A stretch of DNA of 64,000 bases, from positions 62,001-126,000 of the forward strand of contig BAABWY010000002.1 of the NCBI GenBank assembly GCA_040367435.1. The letters are read 5' to 3'. Origin of the DNA: Hyphomicrobiales bacterium 4NK60-0047b (GTDB lineage Bacteria > Pseudomonadota > Alphaproteobacteria > Rhizobiales > HXMU1428-3). Below the pieces are notes generated by a model, which did not search any database, was not told the origin of the DNA, and saw only the letters and a program-made list of their open reading frames with translations. This document shows, piece after piece, positions 16,756-25,811 of this stretch. Position 1 is the first letter of the stretch. Every line of letters begins with the position of its first letter. The position numbers were made by a program, and so were the translations under genes.

Positions 16756-18384
16756 CTAAGCAGCATGTTTGGAACGGACACGTCTTTTTTGCTGTCCACC
16801 AAATTTATTACCTGAAGGCTTCTGCCCATCACGCTTTTCAGATTTTTGTTTTGCTGTATTCTTGGCTGGGTTTTTCTTCTTACTAGCATGCTTCACACCA
16901 TCAGAAGATTTACCGTGAGTCTGTTTCTGACCCTGGCGCTCATTAGAGCGTTTATCTTTTTTACCTTCAAAACGCTTGCCTTCGGCACGAGCACCATCAG
17001 CTCGTTTCCCTGAAAATTTCTTACCTTGAGAAGATTTCCGCTCACTCCCGCTTTCACCCACTCGTTCACCCATTGGTGACCAATCAGAGCGCTTTTCACT
17101 AGATCTTCCACCATCACCATGTCTGGAGCGACCAGCCTTAGATCGTCCATTTTTAAAGCCGCCCTGCCGAGCACCACCAGAACTGCGCCCTTTATAGCCA
17201 CCACGCTGAGGTTTCTTTTTACCAGCAGCAGGTCCATTTTTAGGAACTTCAATATGAAATTCATGATCTTCGTCAACTTCAATCGGTAAATTGATCAAAC
17301 GTTCAATCGCACGTAAAGTTCCTACATCTTCCGGATCACAAAAAGAAACAGCTATACCAGATTTACCAGCCCGTCCGGTCCGGCCAACCCGGTGAACATA
17401 GTTTTCAGGTTCAATTGGCAATTCATAGTTCACCACATGTGTCACATCGTCAACATCAATGCCACGGGCTGCCAAATCAGTTGCAACCAAAACCCGAATA
17501 CGTCCATTCCGGAAATTTCTTAATATCTTCTCTCGAACACGTTGACGTTTGTCACCATGAATAGCATCAGCCTGTACATTATTCTTTAAAAGAAAGTCAG
17601 TGAGTTTATCAGCACCGCGTTTAGTCCGCGTAAAAACAAGCACCCGCTCAACGGCACCATTATCAAGCGTCTGTAAAAGCAAGTCTCGTTTATTAGAGCC
17701 CTTAACATTCATAACTTTATGATCAATGGTCTCAGCAACAGTTGTTTTCTGTTCTATTTCAACAAAAACCGGATCATTTAATAAAGCCTGAGATAATTTA
17801 CGGATCTTCGGGTTCATTGTAGCAGAAAATAAAACAGTCTGATGAGACTTAGGTAAAGCCTTAGAAATATCCATCACATCATTAATGAAACCCATATCAA
17901 GCATACGATCAGCTTCATCTAAAATAAAACTATGAGTTTCATCAAAAGTAATACCGCCACGCCCAACATGATCCATCAAACGGCCAGGTGTCGCAATCAA
18001 CACATCAACACCGCGCTTTAATTTTTGAATTTGCGGACCATAAGGTAAACCACCAGCAATCACTAAGTGAGTAAGCTTTGAACCAGCAGAAAAACTAGCA
18101 ATACACTGACCAATTTGCTGAGCCAACTCACGAGTTGGCGCTAAAATCAAAGCTTTTGCGGTATTAGGTAACGGTTTAGATGGGTTTTCAATTAGCTTAT
18201 GTAATAAAGGAAGTGAAAACGAAGCTGTCTTACCACCACCAGTATGAGCTATACCCATTAGGTCATGACCTTCCATCAAAGCTGGAATAGACATAGATTG
18301 TATTGGTGTTGGCGCTTCAAAACCTTGTTTCTCTACAGATTTTAAAAGTGGGGCAGCCAAGCCTAGCGCATCAAATTGCGTCAA
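16756..18384 (-). CDS. DEAD-box ATP-dependent RNA helicase (RhlE-like)
   Basis: The 542-residue protein has the full DEAD-box core: Q motif FEAPTPIQSMSIP, AHTGGGKTASF (motif I), PTRELAQQ (Ia), TPGRLMDH (Ib), DEADRMLD (II), SATMNPK (III), and VATDLAARGIDV and HRVGRTGRAGKSG (V-VI). From about residue 375 the tail is basic and low-complexity, rich in Arg, Gly, Lys and Ser, typical of RNA-binding tails of RhlE or CsdA-like helicases in ribosome assembly and cold adaptation. The hairpin in its leader (18401-18439) may matter for control. Confidence 0.93.
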   Translation of the reverse strand: MTQFDALGLAAPLLKSVEKQGFEAPTPIQSMSIPALMEGHDLMGIAHTGGGKTASFSLPLLHKLIENPSKPLPNTAKALILAPTRELAQQIGQCIASFSAGSKLTHLVIAGGLPYGPQIQKLKRGVDVLIATPGRLMDHVGRGGITFDETHSFILDEADRMLDMGFINDVMDISKALPKSHQTVLFSATMNPKIRKLSQALLNDPVFVEIEQKTTVAETIDHKVMNVKGSNKRDLLLQTLDNGAVERVLVFTRTKRGADKLTDFLLKNNVQADAIHGDKRQRVREKILRNFRNGRIRVLVATDLAARGIDVDDVTHVVNYELPIEPENYVHRVGRTGRAGKSGIAVSFCDPEDVGTLRAIERLINLPIEVDEDHEFHIEVPKNGPAAGKKKPQRGGYKGRSSGGARQGGFKNGRSKAGRSRHGDGGRSSEKRSDWSPMGERVGESGSERKSSQGKKFSGKRADGARAEGKRFEGKKDKRSNERQGQKQTHGKSSDGVKHASKKKNPAKNTAKQKSEKRDGQKPSGNKFGGQQKRRVRSKHAA

Positions 18385-18400
18385 AGCAAATATCCTCTCG

Positions 18401-18439
18401 CGGTTTCAATGACATATACATGTCATGTTTTCTCCGCGA
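18401..18439 (-). promoter_or_regulatory. Nested palindrome in the DEAD-box gene leader
   Basis: ATGACAT (18409-18415) and ATGTCAT (18420-18426) form a perfect 7-base inverted repeat with a four-base loop. CGCGG and CCGCG outside it can pair as well, with unequal internal loops. It lies just upstream of the helicase start and could be an operator or a cold-sensitive leader hairpin. Confidence 0.5.
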
Positions 18440-19037
18440 ACACAGAAAGCTTCAACAATGGACTCTTTAGGAAAAGAATCTCACAAAGCTACTCTTAAGT
18501 TATAAACTTAAGAAGGGAAGGCGGAATTAAAAATTAAATGAAAAATCATCGCACTAACTTTTGAAGTGCAACAAATCTGTCGCTTAAGTCACTTATTAAT
18601 GAAGCAAAGTCAAGAACAAACGTGAAGTTTACGAAAAAACTTTAATGCGCTCCGCCTAAATCTTCAAACATTCCACCCAAAAATGGTTACCGGATTTATG
18701 AAATACGCGGATAATTTCGCAACTGCTTTCGTGGCGGTTTCTGGAGGGAAACTGAAGCCACACTAATAAAGAGCAACCTAAAGGTTCACTAAAAAAGTGA
18801 ACAGCTGAAACAATAAGAAAACATCAGAAGTGCAAAAAAATGATCGCTAACGTAAAACTTTAAGAGCACCCAAATACGTTCAAAAAGAAAAGTTCTCTAT
18901 GCTAGTTTTGCGAATCAAAAGCAAAAAAACGAATCATTTATCTTAACGAACACGGTTAATTCACAAAACGCATATGGTTTTAAATACAAAAAAAATACGA
19001 TTTCAAATTTTTTTTCCACAACTCGAAAGAAAAAAAA
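18440..19037. other. Long intergenic region between the DEAD-box and HIT genes, no gene seen
   Basis: Apart from the helicase leader palindrome, this A/T-rich stretch contains a hairpin element at 18731-18761 (described separately) and a stem GTTCACT/AGTGAAC (18784-18790 and 18796-18802). No plausible protein gene or recognised RNA gene is apparent on either strand. Confidence 0.5.
18731..18761 (+). repeat. TGAA-bulge hairpin element (HIT upstream copy)
   Basis: Lower stem GTGGC/GCCAC (18731-18735 and 18757-18761), upper stem GTTTC/GAAAC (18737-18741 and 18748-18752), loop TGGAGG, and bulge TGAA (18753-18756) on the 3' side. The stems differ from the other copies in the window but the layout is the same. 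Confidence 0.6.
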
Positions 19038-19460
19038 ATGGCCACCTCAACAAATAATTTTTCACTCGCTCCAGAGTTATTAGCAGATACAATTCCGCTA
19101 AAATCAATCGGTGGAAACACCTTATCCCTTTGTTATCTCGGGCTCATGAATAATCAACATTTTCCATGGCTTATCATGGTTCCTCAACAAGCCAATTTGA
19201 AAGAAATCATAGACCTTTCGAAAACAGGTCAACATAAATTAATGGATGAAATCTCTCTTGTTTCAAATCAAATGCAAACAATTTTTGCACCCTATAAACT
19301 AAATGTTGCTGCCCTAGGAAACATAGTTGCACAGCTTCACATTCACATTATAGCACGCAACGAAAACGACGCTGCCTGGCCCAATCCGGTTTGGGGACAT
19401 GCCCCCACAAAACCTTACGATGAAGAAGAAAAACTTAAAATAATCAACCGCCTGAAATAA
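19038..19460 (+). CDS. HIT-domain protein
   Basis: The 140-residue protein ends its HIT domain with AQLHIHIIARNENDAAWP, which holds the HxHxH-type nucleotide-binding signature. HIT proteins hydrolyse nucleotide phosphoramidates or dinucleoside polyphosphates in the cytoplasm. The N-terminal region FPWLIMVPQQANLKEIIDL is typical of the short alphaproteobacterial HIT group. The ATG lies after an A-rich stretch with weak ribosome-binding character (CGAAAGA). No operon partner is seen. Confidence 0.88.
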   Translation: MATSTNNFSLAPELLADTIPLKSIGGNTLSLCYLGLMNNQHFPWLIMVPQQANLKEIIDLSKTGQHKLMDEISLVSNQMQTIFAPYKLNVAALGNIVAQLHIHIIARNENDAAWPNPVWGHAPTKPYDEEEKLKIINRLK

Positions 19461-19597
19461 AGGAATAGACTAACGATCAGCTATTAACTGCAAATTTTTC
19501 CTCTTGGCCCACGAGTTGCTTCTATAAAACTGAAACGTTCAAGAACAAAGACGCAAGAACGACAGATAAACTTCAGCCAGCAGCAAAGGAGCGCAAC

Positions 19598-20050
19598 ATG
19601 TCACTTGGTGGAATATCCGGCGGAACCTTCGATTTAACCAGTTTAAAGGCTCTAAGACAGGAAAAAGGGCTAGAACTCTTTAAACAGAACGATACAGATA
19701 AAAGCGGTGGGATCTCAATTTCAGAGTTTCAAAAAGCTCATGAAACTAATCCTCTTGCCCCTTTGACACAGGCAAAAAATACCGACCAGGCCTCCCTAGA
19801 AGAAATTTTTGCCCACTTAGATGCAGACGGAAATGGTGAAATAGGTATCAAAGAATTTAGAGATGCAAAACCACCAGCACCAGGCGGCAACTTTGCTCCT
19901 GACACACTCGCATCACTACTACAACTACAAGAAAAGAGTTCTGAAAATCCTTTTCAAAAATTAGTAGAAACAGCATCTAATAAACAAGATACAAATTCTG
20001 ATTTGCTAGATGGCCTCTTAAAAACATTGTCATCAGAAGACAAAAAGTAA
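19598..20050 (+). CDS. EF-hand calcium-binding protein
   Basis: The 150-residue protein contains two EF-hand loops, NDTDKSGGISISEF (about residues 31-44) and LDADGNGEIGIKEF (about 74-87), each with Asp/Asn at positions 1, 3 and 5 and Glu at 12. No signal peptide or membrane segment is evident, so it is probably cytoplasmic or released by an unknown route. AAAGGAG precedes the ATG. Calcium binding is predicted; the role is not known. A terminator follows. Confidence 0.85.
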   Translation: MSLGGISGGTFDLTSLKALRQEKGLELFKQNDTDKSGGISISEFQKAHETNPLAPLTQAKNTDQASLEEIFAHLDADGNGEIGIKEFRDAKPPAPGGNFAPDTLASLLQLQEKSSENPFQKLVETASNKQDTNSDLLDGLLKTLSSEDKK

Positions 20051-20090
20051 GATCACTTTTTTAATTTTAGAATTGATAGATAAAAATTGA

Positions 20091-20123
20091 AATGCTCTGC
20101 AAGGTATTGCGGAGCATTTTTTA
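20091..20123 (+). terminator. Intrinsic terminator after the EF-hand gene
   Basis: AATGCTCTGC (20091-20100) pairs with GCGGAGCATT (20109-20118) apart from one mismatch, followed by a T run. Confidence 0.85.
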
Positions 20124-20355
20124 TTAAAACCTTCAAAATAGATGCAAACACATCTCCAAAATTCCCAATCATAAAAGTCAAATCAATCAAACCAAATACT
20201 CTCATTTCTCAAACAACAAAAGCCCTCTAACTCACTGTGATATTTAAGACTCTTCAATCCGAGAAATTAGTTAGAAAGAAAAAATTAATCTTTTAGATTC
20301 ATTTAGATAGATAAGGTTACGTATCGTTATCTTTCAAAAACAGCAGGAAACAAAA

Positions 20356-21162
20356 ATGACTACAGCAACAAAATCAAAAGCAAAGCCTAAAAAGGTCGTC
20401 GCTAAAAAAACATCTACCATTACTAAAAAAGTAATCGCAGGTGAAAAAATCTCAACCAAAAAAATTAAAACAGCTAAGAAAACAACAGCTGCTAAAAAGG
20501 CTCCGGCTAAAAAAGCAACTGTGAAAAAAGCTCCAGCTAAAGCAGCTGCGAAAAAAGCTCCAGTGAAAAAAGCAGCAGCTAAAACAACTGCAGCTAGAAA
20601 AGCTCCAGCCAAAAAAGCAGTAGCTAAGAAAACTCCAGCTAAAGCAACTGCTGCAAAAAAAGCACCGGCTAAGAAAACTGTAGCGAAAAAAGCTCCGGCT
20701 AAAAAAGCTGTAGCTAAGAAAGCACCAGCTAAAGCAGCAACTGCGAAAAAAGCACCAGCTAAGAAAACTGTAGCGAAAAAGGCCCCAGCTAAAAAAACAG
20801 TAGCTAAGAAAGCACCAGCTAAAGCAGCAACTGCGAAAAAAGCGCCAGCTAAGAAAACTGTAGCGAAAAAAGCACCAGCTAAGAAAGCTGTAGCTAAGAA
20901 GGCTCCGGCTAAAAAAGCAGTAGCTAAGAAAGCACCAGCTAAATCAGCAACTGCTAAAAAAGCACCAGCTAAGAAAACTGTAGCGAAAAAAGCACCGGCT
21001 AAGAAAGCTGTAGCGAAAAAGGCTCCGGCTAAAAAAGCTGTAGCTAAGAAAGCACCAGCTAAAGCAGCAACAGCAAAAAAAGCGCCAGCTAAGAAAACTG
21101 CAGCTAAAAAAACTACGACTAGAAAAGCACCAGCCAGAAAAACGACAGCAAAGAAAGCTTAA
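20356..21162 (+). CDS. Histone H1-like Ala/Lys/Pro-rich repeat protein
   Basis: The 268-residue protein is almost entirely Ala, Lys, Pro, Thr and Val, like the C-terminal tail of histone H1 and bacterial H1-like proteins that bind and compact DNA. From about residue 88 it is built of 10-residue units APAKKxVAKK ending in a variant [10 protein letters not shown] or [10 protein letters not shown]. The DNA repeats with a 30-base period and uses varied synonymous codons. AGCAGGAAA precedes the ATG and a strong terminator follows. No globular domain is visible. The repeat number is likely to vary between strains. Confidence 0.88.
   Translation: MTTATKSKAKPKKVVAKKTSTITKKVIAGEKISTKKIKTAKKTTAAKKAPAKKATVKKAPAKAAAKKAPVKKAAAKTTAARKAPAKKAVAKKTPAKATAAKKAPAKKTVAKKAPAKKAVAKKAPAKAATAKKAPAKKTVAKKAPAKKTVAKKAPAKAATAKKAPAKKTVAKKAPAKKAVAKKAPAKKAVAKKAPAKSATAKKAPAKKTVAKKAPAKKAVAKKAPAKKAVAKKAPAKAATAKKAPAKKTAAKKTTTRKAPARKTTAKKA
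20614..21090 (+). repeat. 30-base coding tandem repeat with higher-order blocks
   Basis: The 10-codon units group into blocks of three, three, four and four, each beginning with the [10 protein letters not shown] form and ending with the APAKxATAKK form. The order suggests block duplication on top of unit duplication. Confidence 0.75.
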
Positions 21163-21202
21163 GTTTTATTATGATCAACACATCAGGGTTGAACTTTATA
21201 CA

Positions 21203-21241
21203 AAAATGCACCGGCGAATAATTATTCACCGGTGCATTTAT
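21203..21241 (+). terminator. Intrinsic terminator after the H1-like gene
   Basis: AATGCACCGG pairs with CCGGTGCATT, and the stem continues inward as GAAT/ATTC after a single unpaired base on each side. A T-rich stretch follows. It may also serve the convergent GST gene. Confidence 0.88.
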
Positions 21242-21279
21242 CACTATTTTTGAATTAAATTGACTAACAATAGTTTTAG

Positions 21280-21873
21280 TTAAGGACTACCAATGTTCAT
21301 CTTTAACTCTTCTCTGCAACGAGAGAGCCAGGAAAGAACAAACGGTCTAGTCTCTAATCCAAACCCACCTAAATGACAGCGATGCGTATAAGCAAAAAGC
21401 GCAATATCAGCTATGGTCAATTGGTCACCGGCTAACCAATCATGATTGGCCAAATGTTGATTTAAAAAATCAAGCGCTTTTTCCCCTCGCTCAACACGCC
21501 ACAACTCACGCTCTTCTTTCTTCTTTTTTAAATAAAACATTTGAAACATTGAGACCGCAATATAAGGCTCATGACTATATTGCTCCCAAAACAACCACTC
21601 ATCCACTTTAGCTTCTAAAAAAGCATCCGTCGGTAAAAGGCCTGTTCCACGTGCTAAGAAACGTAAAATGCCATTTGATTGCCCAATCACTCGCCCATCA
21701 TCCAACTCAATAAGAGGCACCTGGCCAAAAGGACTTTTTATCAAAAATTCTTCGCTTCGCGTTTCACCTTTAAGCAGATCAATTTCTACCCACTCATAGT
21801 CCAAGTTCAAATAATCCGCCAGAAACTTAACTTTCAAACAATTACCAGATTGCGCATCTCCATAAATTTTCAC
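21280..21873 (-). CDS. Glutathione S-transferase family protein
   Basis: The 197-residue product has an N-terminal thioredoxin-like domain (KIYGDAQSGNCLKVKFLADY, FGQVPLIELDDGRVIGQSNG with the cis-Pro and the Gln-Ser glutathione contact) and a helical C-terminal domain (DWLAGDQLTIADIALFAYTH). The start is best placed at GTG 21873, after AAAGGGA, because this gives the standard GST beginning; an in-frame ATG at 21897 overlaps the upstream gene. Substrate unknown. The gene upstream on the same strand ends 21 bases away, so the two are probably co-transcribed. Confidence 0.88.
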   Translation of the reverse strand: MKIYGDAQSGNCLKVKFLADYLNLDYEWVEIDLLKGETRSEEFLIKSPFGQVPLIELDDGRVIGQSNGILRFLARGTGLLPTDAFLEAKVDEWLFWEQYSHEPYIAVSMFQMFYLKKKKEERELWRVERGEKALDFLNQHLANHDWLAGDQLTIADIALFAYTHRCHLGGFGLETRPFVLSWLSRCREELKMNIGSP

Positions 21874-21893
21874 AAAAAATTCCCTTTCAAAAA

Positions 21894-22865
21894 TCAAGCA
21901 AGATCCAGCCCCTTATGCGCCCCAGTCATCTCATCGTGCAATTGAATTAACTCGGCAAGTGATGGGGCAACTTTCCAATTGCCTATCTGCTTTATAAACT
22001 GACAAGTTGAATGACCTTTATGCAAATGCTCATAAGCCTCAACCCAATCATCATAAATTCTGAGTTTCTCTTCATCTTCAGGAGACCAGTGCTCTACCAT
22101 GTTCTTAGTCACCCGCCGGCGCAACAATGGATATAGATTTAATTTCTCAACGACTTCAGGTTTCATCCGCCAACTTTTGGGAGTAAGGCGAGCACGAAAA
22201 CTATTTTGGCTACGACATAAACTTTGATAAAGAGGGTCAGTACCTAAAGCATCAAAAATCTTATGCGTGTCTTCATCCCGCGGCTCTAAAGGTCTGGAAG
22301 AAACAATAACCCGATATCCCGCAAATGTGCGGTAAATTAAAAATCCAATATCATCAAAACCATCCGACTGGTTTCGAACAAAAGCCTCAATCCTAGAAAT
22401 AACGGCCTCGTGCCTCTCTTTTTCTTTTCTTATATTTTCTTCTATTATCTGAGATGTGCGAAGCAGAATTTTAGACAAAAAAGAAGGAGGTTTTATATCA
22501 GAAACATCCACATCAATATCAACAAACATCAACTGAGCTGTATTGAGAATCTGACAATGGTACTTGTTCCGAGTGATGATAGCTTGCTGAGAAGTCTCCT
22601 CCCCAATAGTTTTTAAAATTTCTTCGTTCACCACACGAAATGGATAATAGAAATCTTCATCATTCGGAGATCTGTTAAAAGCATTTACAATATCACCAAT
22701 ACGCTCATGCGCTTTTGTCTCCGCTTCTGCCTCAGACCTATCAGAATATCCCCAGGATGAAATATCTAGTGTGTCTGGTAAATCAGAGAGGTCACTGCCA
22801 GCAGGCAAAAAATCCTTAGTTTGTACAATCGCTTCAATCCGTTTCCAATAACGTGGTATAAACAT
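21894..22865 (-). CDS. Conserved protein of unknown function with DxD and YRxxAGYR motifs
   Basis: The 323-residue protein is not confidently assigned. ATG 22865 follows TTGGGAG; an upstream in-frame ATG at 22904 lies in the bfr terminator. Notable segments are MFVDIDVDVSD (about residues 112-122), a charged helix EENIRKEKERHEAVISRIEAF, IYRTFAGYRVIVSS (about 188-201) and LCRSQNSFRARLTPKSWRM. The last segment resembles a family of widespread uncharacterised bacterial proteins. The acidic DxD followed by an aromatic-Arg strand is reminiscent of primase-polymerase (AEP) active sites, but the similarity is only at motif level. It sits upstream of a GST gene and downstream of bfr. Confidence 0.7.
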   Translation of the reverse strand: MFIPRYWKRIEAIVQTKDFLPAGSDLSDLPDTLDISSWGYSDRSEAEAETKAHERIGDIVNAFNRSPNDEDFYYPFRVVNEEILKTIGEETSQQAIITRNKYHCQILNTAQLMFVDIDVDVSDIKPPSFLSKILLRTSQIIEENIRKEKERHEAVISRIEAFVRNQSDGFDDIGFLIYRTFAGYRVIVSSRPLEPRDEDTHKIFDALGTDPLYQSLCRSQNSFRARLTPKSWRMKPEVVEKLNLYPLLRRRVTKNMVEHWSPEDEEKLRIYDDWVEAYEHLHKGHSTCQFIKQIGNWKVAPSLAELIQLHDEMTGAHKGLDLA

Positions 22866-22888
22866 TGTGTCTCCCAAAAGCTCACAAA

Positions 22889-22930
22889 CAAAAAAGGCAT
22901 ACAAGAGGTGATAACCTACATGTATGCCTA
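22889..22930 (-). terminator. Intrinsic terminator after bfr
   Basis: On the minus strand AGGCATACA (22929-22921) pairs with TGTATGCCT (22903-22895) and is followed by a T run. An inner AGGT/ACCT pairing is also possible. Confidence 0.85.
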
Positions 22931-22958
22931 AATAAAATTCATTTAGATAAAAATTATA

Positions 22959-23444
22959 TCACTCTGCCTCATTGGCAGATTGTGCGTTCAATTGGCCATA
23001 TTTCTCTTCACCCAATTTTTCAAAAAGCTCCAATTGAGTTTCAAGAAAATCTATATGACCTTCTTCATCTGAAAGCAGATCTTCAAACAATTTCATTGTC
23101 ACATAATCACCAAGTTCATTACAAACTTCTCTTGATTTCTTATAAGAAGCACGAGCTTCTAACTCACCAGCTAAATCTGCTTCCAAAACTTCTTTGAGGT
23201 TTTGTCCAATTTGCAAAGGTGCCACAGTTTGCAAATTGGGGTGGCCTTCAAGAAAAATAATCCGTTCAATAATCTTGTCAGCATGCTGCATCTCTTCAAT
23301 AGATTCTTCACGCTCTTTTTTGGCTAATAAACCATAACCCCAATCATCCAATAAACGATAGTGCAGCCAATATTGATTAACCGCACCAAGCTCTAAAAAC
23401 AAAGCCTCATTCAACCGCTCAATGACTTTTGCTTCACCCTTCAT
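22959..23444 (-). CDS. bfr: Bacterioferritin
   Basis: Bacterioferritin forms a 24-subunit haem-containing iron store in the cytoplasm and oxidises Fe(II). The 161-residue protein has the ferroxidase glutamates and histidines ([70 protein letters not shown]). The methionine in EEMQHAD is the usual haem ligand. GAGGAAGAGC precedes the ATG. The Bfd gene lies just upstream on the same strand, giving a storage-plus-release pair. Confidence 0.95.
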   Translation of the reverse strand: MKGEAKVIERLNEALFLELGAVNQYWLHYRLLDDWGYGLLAKKEREESIEEMQHADKIIERIIFLEGHPNLQTVAPLQIGQNLKEVLEADLAGELEARASYKKSREVCNELGDYVTMKLFEDLLSDEEGHIDFLETQLELFEKLGEEKYGQLNAQSANEAE

Positions 23445-23544
23445 GCTCTTCCTCCTCGAAGATTTATTTGTGTTTTTTGAATTTATTCAGGCAGTGTAAA
23501 CTATAATAGAAAAATGACAGAAAGAAATCAGTCCCCCGCACAAC

Positions 23545-23862
23545 TTAAGCAGCAGATACTTTGCGCAAACGCTCACGCGCAATAAGACGCGCCGTCTCAC
23601 ATTGCACATGCTTTTTCTTCAACCTGTCTATGAAAGAAATAATTTCAGCTTCTGCGGTTTCCTGCTTGCGATGATACCCTTCAGTAACACGAACAATAAT
23701 ATCAACAACTCTAGGAAAACAACCACAGCACTTCCCGCGCTTACTCATGGCATGATAAACTTGCCCCGGAACAATGAGCCGCCAACAATCTTCCTCTAAT
23801 AATTCTGTTATAACACCAGCAATCTCAGCTTCACTAATCACATTACAGCTACAAACAAGCAT
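23545..23862 (-). CDS. Bacterioferritin-associated ferredoxin-like [2Fe-2S] protein
   Basis: Bfd donates electrons to bacterioferritin to mobilise iron. The 105-residue protein has the BFD-like domain with cysteines in MLVCSCNVISEAEI and KRGKCCGCFPRVV, the CxC plus CxxC arrangement of the [2Fe-2S] cluster. It is longer than the typical 64-residue Bfd, with a C-terminal helical extension (ETARLIARERLRKVSAA). A gap of 100 bases separates it from bfr on the same strand. Confidence 0.9.
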   Translation of the reverse strand: MLVCSCNVISEAEIAGVITELLEEDCWRLIVPGQVYHAMSKRGKCCGCFPRVVDIIVRVTEGYHRKQETAEAEIISFIDRLKKKHVQCETARLIARERLRKVSAA

Positions 23863-24323
23863 TAGCAGTACTCCCTATTTAGAGGAGCTAAAAATGCAAA
23901 AGAACTTATAGATTGAGATATTTTGGATGATAATGAAAAGAAGTCTATCAAAGAAGAAAGAATGCATGAGAGCACATAATTTAAGCTGATAGAAACAGCA
24001 CATAAAGCAAGCAAAATCATATTGTATGTCCTAAAATCGAAAGGGTTCAAGGCCCCAGCATCTAAGGTTAAGTTGCTTGATTATGCGTGAAAGCTAAAAA
24101 GAGTCAAGTTAGCTATAGGTTTAAGTTAATTTCCCGCCTCACAATTGAGTTATACCCAGCCAACTCACAACCACAGCTTCAATCCCGCTCTCATCTCTTT
24201 TATAGTCTTTTTACCTTGACGAACATCTCACACAAAAACAGAACAAAATAAGAACATTTTTAACGAATATCAATTTAAACTCAACTCTAAAACATCAGGC
24301 TCAAAAGGGTGCAAAGTTAAATT
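23863..24323. other. Intergenic region between bfd and the DUF2130 gene
   Basis: This A/T-rich stretch of about 460 bases should hold divergent promoters for bfd and the DUF2130 gene. No convincing protein gene, tRNA or repeat was found. It marks the left edge of the putative island. Confidence 0.4.
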
Positions 24324-25583
24324 ATGTCAACCACCACCATGAAAACCACCTGCCCAAACTGTGGGACAGAAATCAAATTAGAAGATCAAATTGCCGCCCC
24401 CCTGATCGCTGAAAAAACAAAAGCCTTCGCTCTCAAAGAAAAAGAGTTTGAAGAGCGCACCAAAGAGTTTGCAAAACAAGAAGCCGCTAAAGAAATTGAA
24501 TTTGCCAAACAGCTCGAAGTTCAAAAACAAAAAATTGAGCAAGACGCTTTAAAAGCTGCAACAGCAACAGCAACCGAAAAAGCCAAAGCTGAAACCGCTC
24601 TAGAAATGGAAGCCAAGAGCAAAGAGTTAGAAGCAGCCAAAAAACTCATGGCTGAGCGCGAAGAAAAATTAAAACTCGCCCAAGAAAAAGAAGCTCTTTT
24701 TTTAGAAAAAGAACGCCTCCTTCAAGACAAAGAACGCGAGCTTAACCTCACGGTTCAAAAACAAGTCAGTGCTGCAAAAGAAGAGATGTTTAAAAAAGCC
24801 CAGGCTGAACTAGGCGAGACACAAGCCCTCAAGCTTAAAGAAAAAGATGAGCAACTCTCTTCAATGCAAAAGAAAATTGAAGACCTTCAAAGACGCGCCA
24901 GCCAAGGCTCCCAGCAATTACAAGGCGAAGCCTTAGAGCTCCAGCTAGAAGAACAACTCGCAGCCAAATTCCCTCATGACACCATCAGCCCTGTCGGCAA
25001 AGGTGTCTCCGGTGCTGACATTCAACAATTTGTCATCACCCAAACGGGACAAGCCTCAGGCTCTATTTTGTGGGAGTTAAAGCAAACCAAAAACTGGTCA
25101 AATGACTGGATCCCAAAACTAAAAACAGATCAAAGAAACGCCGGCGCAGAAATCGCCATACTCGTCTCCAACGCTCTGCCACAAGACGTTGAAACCTTCA
25201 ACTTCTATGAAGGGGTCTATGTCTGCTCCCCGCGCTATGTGCTGCCCCTGGCACTGATCCTGCGCCAAACCCTAATGGGCATCACTAAAGCCAAAGTGGC
25301 GCAACTCGGCCAGAAAGACAAAATGACATTGGTTTATGAGTACCTCACCGGCAACCAATTCAAACACCGCATTGAAGCCATCTGCGAACAATTCCAATCG
25401 ATGCAAGAAGACCTCAACAAAGAAAAAGCCGCCATGAACCGCATGTGGGCCAAGAGAGACAAACAAATCAACGCAGTGATCGAAAACACAGTTGGCCTCC
25501 ACGGCGACCTAGAAGGCATAGCCGGCCAATCCATGCCGCAGATAGAAGGGCTGGAAATAGATCTGCTAGCGAATGAGGAATGA
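24324..25583 (+). CDS. DUF2130 protein with coiled coil and PD-(D/E)XK-like core
   Basis: The 419-residue protein begins with a half zinc ribbon (CPNCGTEI). Residues about 20-200 form a long Lys/Glu/Ala-rich coiled coil. The DUF2130 domain follows (residues about 210-400): DTISPVGKGVSGADIQQFV and SILWELKQTKNWSNDW. The Asp of GADI and the ExK of WELK match a PD-(D/E)XK nuclease-like arrangement. The layout recalls RmuC. Its role is not established. It lies next to a ruined serine recombinase and a restriction-modification gene, which favours a DNA-processing or defence role. Confidence 0.8.
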   Translation: MSTTTMKTTCPNCGTEIKLEDQIAAPLIAEKTKAFALKEKEFEERTKEFAKQEAAKEIEFAKQLEVQKQKIEQDALKAATATATEKAKAETALEMEAKSKELEAAKKLMAEREEKLKLAQEKEALFLEKERLLQDKERELNLTVQKQVSAAKEEMFKKAQAELGETQALKLKEKDEQLSSMQKKIEDLQRRASQGSQQLQGEALELQLEEQLAAKFPHDTISPVGKGVSGADIQQFVITQTGQASGSILWELKQTKNWSNDWIPKLKTDQRNAGAEIAILVSNALPQDVETFNFYEGVYVCSPRYVLPLALILRQTLMGITKAKVAQLGQKDKMTLVYEYLTGNQFKHRIEAICEQFQSMQEDLNKEKAAMNRMWAKRDKQINAVIENTVGLHGDLEGIAGQSMPQIEGLEIDLLANEE

Positions 25584-25811
25584 GTGCGATCCAAGAAAGT
25601 TAAAATTACTGCTTTTGACCCAAAAGAGAAATCGTTGGTTAGCAATCAACAAAAGTTGGCAAATAGAATGATTAATTCATGGAATAATTCCAATTCGCCT
25701 ATTGAGTAGGCGTTCCAAAATTACGAAAGCGCCTCAATTAGCTCGATGGGCGTAATACAAGGGGACTCTTTTCTTTACCATGGTCACTCTAGTTCTTCTC
25801 AAAACCTCCGG

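Noticed and set aside
20614-21090. Possible CRISPR or minisatellite
   Set aside because: The repeats are fully coding in one frame with synonymous variation, forming the H1-like protein.
25584-25811. Further recombinase sequence
   Set aside because: Fragments such as CITPIELIEAL can be read on the minus strand, but no frame continues the family and no gene could be supported.
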